A stretch of 64,000 bases of DNA, from positions 53,986 to 117,985 of the forward strand of contig NZ_SLZZ01000008.1 in NCBI RefSeq assembly GCF_004346165.1, written 5' to 3'. This DNA comes from Muricomes intestini. Lineage in GTDB: Bacteria; Bacillota; Clostridia; Lachnospirales; Lachnospiraceae. Shown piece by piece: positions 6,820 to 16,160 of the stretch (position 1 is its first letter; every line of letters starts with the position of its first letter). A program made the position numbers and the translations under genes. Under the pieces are notes generated by a model. The model ran no database searches and was not told where the DNA came from. It saw nothing but the letters and a program-made list of their open reading frames with translations.

Positions 6820-7809
6820 TTATTCTATTTTTGCAAATATTTCTCCGCCATCGGTCAGATTCGTGCCTTCAAAAAAATTTTGAAGAATTTCTTCATAACT
6901 TTTTCCTTGTTTTGCCATTTCATTTGCCGTCCACTGACTCATCCCAAGGCCATGACCGACCCCCACCGTTGTGATACGAAGTCCACCATCTGCCTCCTGC
7001 AGAGTAAATGAACTGGAAGATAGAGAAAGGGCCTCACGGAATTGCTCGCCTGAGCAGACCGTATCCCCAATCCTAAGCTTCGACACATAGCCCGCAGAGT
7101 CATATTCCTGAATCTCAAAGTCCGAGAATTGATAAGTTTTTTCTGCGCTCTCTTTATCGACAGCAACTAAAAACGGCTGGCATTTTGACTGGATTTCCTT
7201 ATATCCCAGGCTATAGACATGCATCTCATCCTCTGCTTTTTTATCTTCCGGACAGTCCCTGACAACAAGATAGGGATAGTCTGCACTCCCCAGAACTTCC
7301 TGGCCGTTTCTTGTTTTCCCATTGCTGGACTGATGAAACGGAACCATGGCGTAAGTATCATTATAGTACAACACTTCATTTGAGGTTTCATCCATAGCCT
7401 TCTTCAGCTTAGCCTGGTAAGTGTCATATTTCTTTGCCCCCCACTTTTTTTCCAATTCCTTTGAGCTTAAGTAGCTGTCCTCCAAAATCTTATCTTCACT
7501 GCTATCCAACATCTGGTATAAATGAGTTCTGATAAGTACAGCCTGGGCCTTCAGTGCCTCCATCTCATACGCTGCAGGCATTTCTTTTGCAAGTACCCCT
7601 GTAAAATACTCATCCCAGGGGACCTCCAGCGCTTTTTCTTTGCTGTCTGCTGATGTGTTTTTTACCCGTACAAAGGCCCTGCCTTCCTTTCCCGCGGCTT
7701 TCATGTCACCTCCGTTGACAAAAACGGTGACCACATAGGGAAGCAATATTAAAATAATTAAAAATGAGCAGCCCATCTTAAACTTCTGCTTCATATACCT
7801 TTGTCCCAT
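6820..7809 (-). CDS. spoIID: Stage II sporulation protein D
   Basis: 329-residue lytic transglycosylase that cleaves glycan strands denuded of stem peptides, driving forespore engulfment with SpoIIM and SpoIIP. The N-terminal membrane anchor is at about 10-33 (FLIILILLPYVVTVFV). The SpoIID domain follows. It contains the conserved LAKEMPAAYEMEALKAQAV stretch carrying the catalytic glutamate, then SSNGKTRNGQEV, and the C-terminal GVGHGLGMSQ typical of the family. The frame is open further upstream. The ATG at 7809 is preferred because AAGGAGG lies 6 nt before it. SpoIID is sigma-E controlled in known species. A hairpin abuts the ribosome-binding site here. Confidence 0.92.
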   Translation of the reverse strand: MGQRYMKQKFKMGCSFLIILILLPYVVTVFVNGGDMKAAGKEGRAFVRVKNTSADSKEKALEVPWDEYFTGVLAKEMPAAYEMEALKAQAVLIRTHLYQMLDSSEDKILEDSYLSSKELEKKWGAKKYDTYQAKLKKAMDETSNEVLYYNDTYAMVPFHQSSNGKTRNGQEVLGSADYPYLVVRDCPEDKKAEDEMHVYSLGYKEIQSKCQPFLVAVDKESAEKTYQFSDFEIQEYDSAGYVSKLRIGDTVCSGEQFREALSLSSSSFTLQEADGGLRITTVGVGHGLGMSQWTANEMAKQGKSYEEILQNFFEGTNLTDGGEIFAKIE

Positions 7810-7823
7810 AAAAAGCCTCCTTA

Positions 7824-7854
7824 CTGGTGTACTGCCTCTTTGACAGTACACCAG
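7824..7854 (-). promoter_or_regulatory. spoIID: Hairpin touching the spoIID ribosome-binding site
   Basis: CTGGTGTACTG and CAGTACACCAG form a perfect 11-bp stem with a 9-nt loop, ending 2 nt before the AAGGAGG of spoIID. No U-run follows, so a role in translation control or mRNA stability fits better than termination. Confidence 0.6.
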
Positions 7855-7926
7855 ACACAGTGAAATTTTATCACCTTTAAGTATATGAGAGCCATGAAAG
7901 AATTTATGCACCGCTCATACAATTTG

Positions 7927-8760
7927 TTATTCTGTTATATCTGTATTGTCCTGATCTCTTGTCTCTTCTCCATCCGTCTGTACATCCTGATGCTGTTCCG
8001 CTGTCATATCCGGCTGGGATGATGTGTCCGTTTCTGGAGTTATATCTGAATCTGCTCCGGATTCGTCAGCTAAAAGAATTGGAGGAAGGGGACTTACAAA
8101 GGAATCGCCCAGATCGGGCTCCATTCCCGGATTAAAGTCTTTGTTCCTCATCACAAAGAGACAGATAGATTCATAAAGTGGTATCACACTGCACAGTACA
8201 GCATGCGCAACAGACATATTCTTTGTTGTAAACTTTTCCAGAATCTGGTGGTTTACAAGCACCCCGAACACCTTATATATTGCTTCATAAACAACAAGCA
8301 CCACAACCCAGATGATTGCCAGAACAAGTATTCCCAGTATGGCCCCTGAACTTACCTGAGGTCCGTAAGAATAAGAATAATCCTCAAAAGAGCGAAAATC
8401 AAATATACTGGAAAATGCTGTTCCAAATCCCACAATAATAATGAGCAGATAGAATATAAAATTCACTGCCCCGGCAATAAATGGCAGGGCAAGGAACCAT
8501 ATTCCGGGATTTTTAACAGTTTTAAATTTCAGCGTAATGTTTCCGCCCAGTTCACCGTGAAGATATGTCCTTGCAAATGGAATGAAGGCAAGCCACGGCG
8601 AGTCCATCCCCTGGCGCTTTGCAATGGTGTACATTCCAATCCCCTTAAATATATAGCTGATGATATAAAAGATAAAACAAAGTGCAAGTATAATCATATA
8701 GATGGCCAGAACACCTGCCATTACCGAATCTATATTTCCATAATTATAAGAATTAAACAT
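7927..8760 (-). CDS. DUF5684-type multi-pass membrane protein
   Basis: 277-residue integral membrane protein with about four helices: 15-38, 90-118, 148-170 and 195-210. It includes the loop AKRQGMDSPWLAFIPFARTY, typical of the DUF5684 group in Lachnospiraceae. The last 70 residues are acidic, rich in Asp, Glu, Thr and Gln, and presumably disordered. No catalytic motif is visible and the function is unknown. AGGAGG lies 6 nt before the ATG. It starts 9 nt after glgP and may be cotranscribed with ileS and glgP. Confidence 0.7.
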   Translation of the reverse strand: MFNSYNYGNIDSVMAGVLAIYMIILALCFIFYIISYIFKGIGMYTIAKRQGMDSPWLAFIPFARTYLHGELGGNITLKFKTVKNPGIWFLALPFIAGAVNFIFYLLIIIVGFGTAFSSIFDFRSFEDYSYSYGPQVSSGAILGILVLAIIWVVVLVVYEAIYKVFGVLVNHQILEKFTTKNMSVAHAVLCSVIPLYESICLFVMRNKDFNPGMEPDLGDSFVSPLPPILLADESGADSDITPETDTSSQPDMTAEQHQDVQTDGEETRDQDNTDITE

Positions 8761-8769
8761 AAATACCTC

Positions 8770-11247
8770 CTAATCCGGCTGTCCCGATGGTACAGCCACC
8801 TTTTCCAGTTTCCAGATATCCTCTACATACTCTTCTATGGTTCTGTCGGATGTAAACTTTCCGCTGCACGCGGTATTCATGAGTGCTATTTTGGACCATC
8901 TGTGATCATCCCTGTATGCTTCTTCTACCTTTTTCTGAGCCTCCGCGTAGGATCGGAAATCTTTCAGAATAAAATACGTATCTGCCCTGTTTGTACACTG
9001 TGTATTAAGAAGGGAGTTATACAGATTCCGGTACATATTATGATCACCGTCCGAATAGGTGCCATCCGTAAGCTGATCAATTACACGCTTTAACTCCCAG
9101 TCATTAAAATAAATATCAACCGGGTTATACCCTCCGTTGTTTTCGTAATTAATGACCTCTTCGGAGGACAGCCCAAAGATAAAAGCATTCTTCTCTCCTA
9201 CTTCTTCCACAATCTCCACATTTGCACCGTCCATAGTGCCCAGTGTGGGGACACCGTTTAGCATGAACTTCATGTTACTTGTTCCTGATGCTTCTTTGGA
9301 TGCAGTGGAAATCTGTTCACTCACGTCTGCCGCCGCAAATATTAATTCTGCATTGGATACCCTGTAATCTTCTATAAACACGATTTTCAGTTTCCCATTA
9401 ATACTTCTGTCATTGTTCACGACCTCTGCCACAGAGTTGATCAACTTAATCGTTTCTTTTGCTCTCTGGTATCCGGCCGCAGCCTTGGCTCCAAAGATAA
9501 AGGTTCTTGGATAAAATGACATTTCCGGATGCTCTTTAATCTGGTTATACAGATACATAATATGCAAAATGTTCAGGAGCTGCCGCTTGTATTCATGCAG
9601 ACGTTTTACCTGCACATCAAAAATAGATTCCGAATCCACCTCTATATCGTTATGCTCTTTGATATATGCCGCCAGACGTACTTTATTCTGATATTTAATC
9701 TGCATAAACTCTCTTCTGGCCTGCTCATCATTTACCAGGACCTTCAGATTTCCGATCTTTGACAGATCCGTAATCCACCCATCTCCGATTCTGCCCGTGA
9801 TCCAATCCGCAAGAAGCGGATTGCCGTGAAGGAGAAAGCGTCTCTGGGTGATGCCATTTGTTTTATTATTGAACTTCTGCGGCATCATTTCGTAGAAATC
9901 CTTCAACTCCTGATGCTTTAAAATTTCAGTGTGAAGCTTTGCCACACCATTGACAGAAAAACCGGAGATAATTGCCATACGTGCCATGTGCACCTGGCTA
10001 TCCCAGAGAATAGCCATTTTTTTAACCTTTTCTTCATTTCCCGGATACTTTGCACGTACCTCGCTGACAAACCGGCGGTCTATCTCCTGCACAATCTGGT
10101 AAATGCGGGGGAGCAGCCTTGAAAATAAATCTACAGGCCACTTCTCCAGTGCCTCCGCCATAATCGTGTGGTTCGTATAAGCACAGGTCTTTGTGGTCAC
10201 ATCCCAGGCTTCATCCCAATCCAATCCCTCCACATCAATCAAAAGGCGCATCAGCTCAGGAATCGCCACCGTGGGATGTGTATCATTCATTTGAATCACA
10301 ACTTTCTCAGGAAGTTTCCTGATATCGTCATGGTGCTTTTTATATTTTGCAATCATAGCCTGCAGGCTGGCTGAAATAAAGAAATATTGCTGTTTCAGCC
10401 GGAGCTCCTTGCCGGCATAATGATTGTCATTAGGATACAGTACATCTACAATCATTTTTGCCAGGTTTTCCTGTTCCACAGCCTTGTGGTAGTCCCCTCT
10501 GTCAAAGGAGGCTAATGAAAAGTTCGTAATGGCCTCCGCATCCCAGATGCGCAGCGTATTCACGACATGGTTGCCGTACCCCACAATGGGCATATCATAA
10601 GGAATGGCCCGGACAGATTCATAATTCTCCTGAATAAATATATCCTTTCCGGTCTCAGGGTCCTTCTCAAAACGGATATCACCTCCGAAACGCACTTCCT
10701 TCGCATACTCTTCCCTGCGGATCTCAAAGGGATTTCCTTCCTTAAGCCATTCATCCGGGGTTTCTACCTGATATCCATTTTCTATTTTTTGTTTGAACAT
10801 TCCATACCGATAACGGATTCCACACCCATACGCATGGTAATTCAACGTTGACAGAGAATCCAGAAAACACGCAGCCAGACGGCCAAGTCCACCGTTTCCG
10901 AGAGCCGGGTCCGGCTCCTGATCCTCTATCACATTCAGGTCGATGTTCATGTCTTCCAATGCTTCTCTAACCTCTTTATAGGACATCATATTAATCAGAT
11001 TATTACCCAGGGCACGGCCCATGAGAAATTCCATGGACATATAATATACCATCTTTGCATCCTTTTTCCGGCACTCCTCCTGTGTGGCCAGCCAGTCATC
11101 AATAATAATGTCTTTTACCGCGTAAGACACCGCCTGAAATATCTGTTGGGATGTGGCTTCTTCAATGGTCTTCCGATACAATATTTTTACGTTGTCTTTT
11201 ACCATCTCTTTGAATGCTTCCTTCTCAAAGCGTTTACTGTATGCCAA
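8770..11247 (-). CDS. glgP: Glycogen/maltodextrin phosphorylase
   Basis: 825-residue GT35 phosphorylase that releases glucose-1-phosphate from alpha-1,4-glucans using pyridoxal phosphate. Family landmarks include DPALGNGGLGRLAACFLDS, QMNDTHPTVAIPELMR, the VKRLHEYKRQLLN stretch, and the PLP-binding lysine in EASGTSNMKFMLNG. Length is normal for the family. The frame runs 19 codons into ileS. I chose TTG at 11247 because AAGGAGGTGAT lies before it, and this leaves a 2-nt gap after the ileS stop. Cotranscription with ileS is likely. No other glycogen genes are in the window, so it probably acts on storage glycogen made elsewhere. Confidence 0.95.
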   Translation of the reverse strand: MAYSKRFEKEAFKEMVKDNVKILYRKTIEEATSQQIFQAVSYAVKDIIIDDWLATQEECRKKDAKMVYYMSMEFLMGRALGNNLINMMSYKEVREALEDMNIDLNVIEDQEPDPALGNGGLGRLAACFLDSLSTLNYHAYGCGIRYRYGMFKQKIENGYQVETPDEWLKEGNPFEIRREEYAKEVRFGGDIRFEKDPETGKDIFIQENYESVRAIPYDMPIVGYGNHVVNTLRIWDAEAITNFSLASFDRGDYHKAVEQENLAKMIVDVLYPNDNHYAGKELRLKQQYFFISASLQAMIAKYKKHHDDIRKLPEKVVIQMNDTHPTVAIPELMRLLIDVEGLDWDEAWDVTTKTCAYTNHTIMAEALEKWPVDLFSRLLPRIYQIVQEIDRRFVSEVRAKYPGNEEKVKKMAILWDSQVHMARMAIISGFSVNGVAKLHTEILKHQELKDFYEMMPQKFNNKTNGITQRRFLLHGNPLLADWITGRIGDGWITDLSKIGNLKVLVNDEQARREFMQIKYQNKVRLAAYIKEHNDIEVDSESIFDVQVKRLHEYKRQLLNILHIMYLYNQIKEHPEMSFYPRTFIFGAKAAAGYQRAKETIKLINSVAEVVNNDRSINGKLKIVFIEDYRVSNAELIFAAADVSEQISTASKEASGTSNMKFMLNGVPTLGTMDGANVEIVEEVGEKNAFIFGLSSEEVINYENNGGYNPVDIYFNDWELKRVIDQLTDGTYSDGDHNMYRNLYNSLLNTQCTNRADTYFILKDFRSYAEAQKKVEEAYRDDHRWSKIALMNTACSGKFTSDRTIEEYVEDIWKLEKVAVPSGQPD

Positions 11248-11249
11248 TA

Positions 11250-14200
11250 TCACATCACCTCCTTCTCTACGCCCATTGTAACCGCTTCCCCATTCACCTT
11301 CCACTCCTTTACATATCCGGCAGGAACTGCTTTTATGATTTTGTCTGCCAATACTTCGCCTCTGATTTCTTCACCATATTTTGCAAAGATACTTTCTGCC
11401 TTCTCACTTCCTGTATAGGTAACTTTAATCTTATCCATGACCTGGAAGTCCGCCTCCTTACGCATAGTCTGAATCTTGCTGATAATTTCCCGCACAAATC
11501 CTTCTTCCAAAAGCTCTTCCGTTAGATTTGTATCCAGAACTACGGTAATTCCATTATCATTTTCGGAGACATATCCTTCCATCTGAGCAGTATCAATCAA
11601 TAAGTCTTCCTTAAATAAAGTAACTTCCTGGTCATTGATGTTCAGCTTTAATGAACCTGTTTCATTGACCTCATCCATCGCCGCATTTCCATCCAGATTA
11701 TTAAGAGCAGGTTTGATGCTTCCTAACATTTTACCATATTTGGGACCCACTGTCTTTAATTGTGGTTTAAAACTATAGGAAGTAAACGCTCTTACATCCT
11801 CTGTAAACTCAATATTTTTTACGTTTAATTCGTCTGCCACGATTTCCTTGTAAAACTCAGTAAGAACAAATGGCGCTTTCACAAACATCCGGCCGATTGG
11901 CTGACGGTTCTTGATGTTCGCAGTATTTCTGCACGCCCGGCCCATGACTACAAGTTTCAGGACATTTGACATATCCGCTTCCAAATCCTTGTTGATATAC
12001 TCTTCATGAACAGACGGAAAATCACAGAGATGGATACTTTCCAAAGCCTCACTGTCAATGCTGCACACAAGATTCTGATAAATTTCTTCCGCCATAAATG
12101 GTATCATGGGAGCAGCCGCCTTAGATACCGTCACAAGTGTGGTATACAGTGTCATATAAGCATTGATTTTGTCCTGCTCCATTCCTTTCGCCCAGAAACG
12201 CTCACGGCTCCTTCTCACATACCAGTTGCTCATATCATCCACAAAATCCTGAAGCGCCCTTGCACTCTCCGGAATCCGGTAATTTTCCAGGTTCTCATCT
12301 ACCAACTTTACCAATGTGTTCAAACGGGACAGAAGCCACTTATCCATAACATTCAGTTTATCGTACTCCAGACTATATTTTGTAGCATCAAAGTCATCGA
12401 TATTTGCATACAACACAAAGAATGCATAGGTGTTCCATAACGTCCCCATAAATTTGCGCTGCCCTTCCTGCACCGCCTTTCCGTGAAAACGGTTGGGCAG
12501 CCAGGGTGCACTGTTCACATAGAAATACCAACGGATTGCATCTGCACCATATTGTTCCAGTGCGTCGAAAGGATCTACCGCATTTCCCTTGGACTTACTC
12601 ATTTTCTGCCCGTTTTCATCCTGGACATGGCCCAACACGATTACATTCTTATACGGCGCCTTGTTAAACAGCAGCGTAGATATTGCCAGCAGAGAATAGA
12701 ACCAGCCTCTTGTCTGGTCCACAGCCTCGGAGATAAAGTCTGCAGGGAATTGCTGCTCGAACAGATCCTTGTTTTCAAATGGATAGTGATGCTGTGCAAA
12801 GGGCATAGAACCACTGTCAAACCAGCAGTCAATTACTTCCGGAACGCGGTGCATCTCACCCCCGCACTCCGGGCACTTAATGGTAACTTCATCGATGTAC
12901 GGACGGTGAAGCTCAATGTCCTCAGGACAGTTATCGGACATAGACTTTAATTCTTCAATGCTGCCGACAGAATGCTGATGCCCGCAGGGGCACTCCCAGA
13001 TATTCAAAGGAGTTCCCCAATAGCGGTTGCGGCTGATTCCCCAGTCCTGCACATTTTCCAGCCAGTCGCCAAAACGCCCTTTTCCGATATTCTCTGGAAT
13101 CCAGTTAATCGTATTGTTGTTGGCAATCAAATCCTCCTTCACCGCCGTCATCTTGATAAACCAGGATTCACGGGCATAGTAAATCAGAGGAGTGTCACAT
13201 CTCCAGCAGTGAGGATAGCTGTGCTCAAACTTTGGTGCATCAAAGAGGAGCTCCCGTTCTTCCAGGTCCTTTAGCACCAATGGATCTGCCTTCTTTACAA
13301 AAATACCGGCAAAGGGAGTAGTTTCTCCCATCAGTCCTTTTTCATCCACTAACTGCACAAAAGGCAAATTATACTGTCTTCCTACTTTGGCATCATCCTC
13401 ACCAAATGCCGGTGCAATGTGGACAATTCCGGTACCATCTGTCAATGTTACATAGGTGTCACACGTCACAAAGAAGGCTTTTTTATTTTGCTTTTTGGCA
13501 GCATCTGCCGCACATTGGAACAGTGGCTCATATTCCTTATATTCCAGGTCTTTTCCTCTATAGGTTTCAAGAACTTCATATGCAGCTTTTCCATCATCTG
13601 CCAGCTTTCCAAGTACGGTATCAGTAAGTGCCTGGGCAATATAATATACATATCCATCTGCTGCCTTTACCCTTACATAATCCTCATCCGGATTTACGCA
13701 AAGTCCCAGGTTGGAAGGCAGTGTCCAAGGAGTCGTGGTCCATGCCAGGATATATGCATCCTCGTCTTTTACTTTAAATCTTACGATTGCGGATCGTTCC
13801 TTTACATCCTTATACCCCTGGGCAACCTCCTGGGCAGAAAGAGGAGTCCCACAGCGAGGGCAGTAGGGTACGACTTTAAAGCCTTTATATAGTAGCTCTT
13901 TATCCCAAACTGTTTTCAGTGCCCACCATTCAGACTCAATAAAATTATTATCATATGTCACATATGGGTGTTCCATATCCGCCCAGAAACCAACTGTGCT
14001 GGAAAAATCCTCCCACATACCTTTATATTTCCACACGCTCTCCTTACATTTGTCAATAAAAGGCTCCAGTCCATATTCCTCAATCTGCTCCTTGCCATCC
14101 AGCCCCAGAGCTTTTTCCACTTCCAGCTCCACGGGAAGGCCGTGAGTATCCCAGCCGGCCTTACGGGGAACCATATACCCTTTCATTGTCCGGTATCTTG

Positions 14201-14405
14201 GAATCATATCTTTGATAACACGTGTCAGCACATGGCCGATGTGAGGCTTGCCATTGGCGGTAGGAGGTCCATCATAGAAAGTGTACTCCGGCGCCCCTTC
14301 TCTTTCATCCATACTCTTCTGGAAAATATCATTGTCGGCCCAGAACTTCTCAACTTCTTTCTCACGCCCAACAAAATTCATATCTGTAGAAACTTTCTTA
14401 TACAT
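11250..14405 (-). CDS. ileS: Isoleucyl-tRNA synthetase
   Basis: 1051-residue class I aminoacyl-tRNA synthetase that charges tRNA-Ile. The HIGH motif is in GKPHIGHVLTR and the KMSKS motif in KMSKSKGNAVDPF. A CP1 editing domain lies between them, with Cys pairs such as CWRCDTP. The length and the absence of a C-terminal Cys-rich zinc finger point to the longer, eukaryote-like IleRS2 form, which elsewhere is often mupirocin-tolerant. That property is inference only. It is preceded by a T-box leader with an Ile specifier and followed 2 nt later by glgP. Confidence 0.97.
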   Translation of the reverse strand: MYKKVSTDMNFVGREKEVEKFWADNDIFQKSMDEREGAPEYTFYDGPPTANGKPHIGHVLTRVIKDMIPRYRTMKGYMVPRKAGWDTHGLPVELEVEKALGLDGKEQIEEYGLEPFIDKCKESVWKYKGMWEDFSSTVGFWADMEHPYVTYDNNFIESEWWALKTVWDKELLYKGFKVVPYCPRCGTPLSAQEVAQGYKDVKERSAIVRFKVKDEDAYILAWTTTPWTLPSNLGLCVNPDEDYVRVKAADGYVYYIAQALTDTVLGKLADDGKAAYEVLETYRGKDLEYKEYEPLFQCAADAAKKQNKKAFFVTCDTYVTLTDGTGIVHIAPAFGEDDAKVGRQYNLPFVQLVDEKGLMGETTPFAGIFVKKADPLVLKDLEERELLFDAPKFEHSYPHCWRCDTPLIYYARESWFIKMTAVKEDLIANNNTINWIPENIGKGRFGDWLENVQDWGISRNRYWGTPLNIWECPCGHQHSVGSIEELKSMSDNCPEDIELHRPYIDEVTIKCPECGGEMHRVPEVIDCWFDSGSMPFAQHHYPFENKDLFEQQFPADFISEAVDQTRGWFYSLLAISTLLFNKAPYKNVIVLGHVQDENGQKMSKSKGNAVDPFDALEQYGADAIRWYFYVNSAPWLPNRFHGKAVQEGQRKFMGTLWNTYAFFVLYANIDDFDATKYSLEYDKLNVMDKWLLSRLNTLVKLVDENLENYRIPESARALQDFVDDMSNWYVRRSRERFWAKGMEQDKINAYMTLYTTLVTVSKAAAPMIPFMAEEIYQNLVCSIDSEALESIHLCDFPSVHEEYINKDLEADMSNVLKLVVMGRACRNTANIKNRQPIGRMFVKAPFVLTEFYKEIVADELNVKNIEFTEDVRAFTSYSFKPQLKTVGPKYGKMLGSIKPALNNLDGNAAMDEVNETGSLKLNINDQEVTLFKEDLLIDTAQMEGYVSENDNGITVVLDTNLTEELLEEGFVREIISKIQTMRKEADFQVMDKIKVTYTGSEKAESIFAKYGEEIRGEVLADKIIKAVPAGYVKEWKVNGEAVTMGVEKEVM

Positions 14406-14438
14406 AGCTATCCTTTCCCTTTCTGATTCTGATAAAGT

Positions 14439-14690
14439 AAAAGACCTCCGTCCTGTAATAGGACGAAAGCCTTAGCTTGCATTTATACCACCTGTTACAA
14501 CATACTCAAGGCCCAAAGCCGGCCCTTTATATGCGTTCCCATAACGGAGGAAACCCGTCAGCCCCTACTGTCGGTTCGCAGGCTGCGGCTCGGAAGTGAT
14601 CTTCAGAAACACCTTATTCATACCGGGCTTCCACCCCTCCCGGCTCGCTGTGATTTTCAGATATATCCTACTGTCTTCGTCAAAACTTTT
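14439..14690 (-). promoter_or_regulatory. T-box riboswitch of ileS (Ile specifier AUC)
   Basis: The leader of ileS, read on the minus strand, has all T-box parts. Stem I contains GAAGACAGTAGGA near its base and a specifier loop GAAGATCACTTCCGAG whose ATC (14598-14600) codes for Ile. The antiterminator bulge sequence ACAGGTGGTATAAATGC lies at about 14479-14495. A terminator pairs CGTCCT with AGGACG and runs into TCTTTT at about 14439-14462. Uncharged tRNA-Ile would stabilise the antiterminator and switch on ileS, and possibly glgP. Confidence 0.9.
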
Positions 14691-14717
14691 TCTTTATACA
14701 TACGTCTATATGAAAAT

Positions 14718-14746
14718 ATTATATGAAAACACCTTTCAATAGTCAA
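14718..14746 (-). promoter_or_regulatory. Promoter of the ileS T-box transcript
   Basis: On the minus strand, TTGACT (14741-14746), 17 bp, TATAAT (14718-14723). Transcription would start near 14711, just before stem I of the T-box. Confidence 0.85.
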
Positions 14747-14775
14747 GGCATTCTACAGAAATTGGACGATATTTG

Positions 14776-14805
14776 TTGAACTATAGATTTTTTGTGTGAT
14801 ATAAT
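14776..14805 (+). promoter_or_regulatory. Promoter of the BTAD regulator
   Basis: TTGAAC (14776-14781), 18 bp, TATAAT (14800-14805). The transcript would run through the 74-bp repeat element before reaching the gene. Confidence 0.65.
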
Positions 14806-14816
14806 CATCTCATATG

Positions 14817-14890
14817 TAACAGTTCAGCCAATCAACTCGACTTTACCCTAAGGGCACCGTCCTTGTTAAATTCGCATGACTGAACTGTTA
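14817..14890. repeat. 74-bp element bounded by TAACAGTTCAG inverted repeats
   Basis: TAACAGTTCAGCCA on the left is inverted as TGACTGAACTGTTA on the right. The interior shares AAGGGCACCGTCCTTGTTAAA (one substitution) with the reverse strand of the 200-bp element at 3651-3850, so it is a shorter member of the same family. It forms the 5' leader of the regulator gene at 14921. Confidence 0.75.
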
Positions 14891-14920
14891 TAATCAAATA
14901 CTATTAAGGAGAATCATTGC

Positions 14921-16114
14921 ATGAGAAGAAAACATGATCTTCGTATCCGCTTTTTTAATGAATTTTCAATATCAAGCCCTTATTACGAGTATGCGCCGAG
15001 TTCACACAACAGCACACAGCTTGCCCTATTGATATCTTACCTCGTAGCAAATCAGGACACGAAAGTCCCGAAAGAGGTCCTGATGTCCATGCTCTGGCCC
15101 GAAGAAAAAGACAAGGAGCCGGTGGGCGCCCTCCGGAACCTTGTGTATAGAGCAAGAAAGGAACTGCAGTGTCTGTACCCGGATAAAGATATCGACTACA
15201 TTAAATTTACCCAGGATGCTTATTACTGGAATCCCGATTTATACTGCCAAATTGATATTGTAGATTTTGAGAACTACAATAATCTGGCGCGCCAGGAAAC
15301 AGACCCGGAAAGGCAATTCCGATATTATTACCGGATGAACCGCCTGCACACAGGAGAATTTCTCTCCAACCTCACAGCCGTGGAATGGGTGCAGTACCGT
15401 TACACTTATTATAAGAATATGTATATTAACTGTGCACTCAGCATGTGCGAATATCTCTATACCAGGTCCCACTATGATGAGGCCATTTCTTTATGTGATA
15501 AGCTTATTATTCTCTATCCAGAGAAAGAAGGCTTTTACCGCTACAAGATGTTGTCTTACCTGGGGGTTAATTCTATTAAGACTGCCCTGGAATATTACCA
15601 CACGGCTCTTGACCTCTTTTCTTCCAAGTATGGAACCGATATCAGTGACTCATTCAGAGACATCCATCAGGAGATTCTGGCGCGCCTGCCCAATACAGAG
15701 TGCAGCATTGATGAACTCGAAGTGACCCTTGAAGATGACGGCGAGGCTGACAAGACTTTTTACTGCAATTTAGACATATTTAAGAATATATACCAACTGA
15801 ATGCCAGGTCGGCAAAGCGGTCAGAAGCCAAATACTACCTGCTGCTGCTGACATTGCTTCCTGCCAAAAAGGAAAGTATACCTGATTCTGTAAAAACAAA
15901 AGAAATCATGAACGACCTGTATCGGATTCTTTCTGTTAATCTGAGAAAAAATGACGTTTTTACCAGAACCTCACTTACACAGTATTCCGTTATACTGACA
16001 GTGATGGACGACAGTAATTTAAATCTCATTTCCCAGCGCATATTGAAGGCCTTCAAAGTAATAAACCACGATACTGATATCCTGATTGATATTGACTGGA
16101 AGGTCATCGAATAA
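14921..16114 (+). CDS. BTAD/SARP-like transcriptional regulator
   Basis: 397-residue protein with an N-terminal winged-helix region of the OmpR type (about 1-100). It contains SYLVANQDTKVPKEVLMSMLWP and a dibasic RKELQ helix. A bacterial transcriptional activation domain made of TPR-like helices follows (about 105-260, with DEAISLCDKLIILYPEKEGFYR). The last 130 residues are not recognised. Proteins of this layout are common in Lachnospiraceae and usually uncharacterised. Target genes are not evident: dacF is convergent and the ABC operon lies 1.8 kb away. GGAG precedes the ATG. The promoter and the repeat-derived leader are described separately. Confidence 0.8.
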   Translation: MRRKHDLRIRFFNEFSISSPYYEYAPSSHNSTQLALLISYLVANQDTKVPKEVLMSMLWPEEKDKEPVGALRNLVYRARKELQCLYPDKDIDYIKFTQDAYYWNPDLYCQIDIVDFENYNNLARQETDPERQFRYYYRMNRLHTGEFLSNLTAVEWVQYRYTYYKNMYINCALSMCEYLYTRSHYDEAISLCDKLIILYPEKEGFYRYKMLSYLGVNSIKTALEYYHTALDLFSSKYGTDISDSFRDIHQEILARLPNTECSIDELEVTLEDDGEADKTFYCNLDIFKNIYQLNARSAKRSEAKYYLLLLTLLPAKKESIPDSVKTKEIMNDLYRILSVNLRKNDVFTRTSLTQYSVILTVMDDSNLNLISQRILKAFKVINHDTDILIDIDWKVIE

Positions 16115-16122
16115 ACACTAAG

Positions 16123-16160
16123 AGGACAGTACTTCTTTACCTTCTGTGCTGTCCTTTTTT
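16123..16160 (+). terminator. Terminator after the BTAD regulator
   Basis: AGGACAGTAC pairs with GTGCTGTCCT (one G-U), followed by six T. The right half overlaps the last codons of the convergent dacF gene. Confidence 0.8.

Noticed and set aside
11248-11304. N-terminal extension of glycogen phosphorylase into ileS
   Set aside because: A TTG with a strong ribosome-binding site lies just behind the ileS stop, and the extension has no family similarity.
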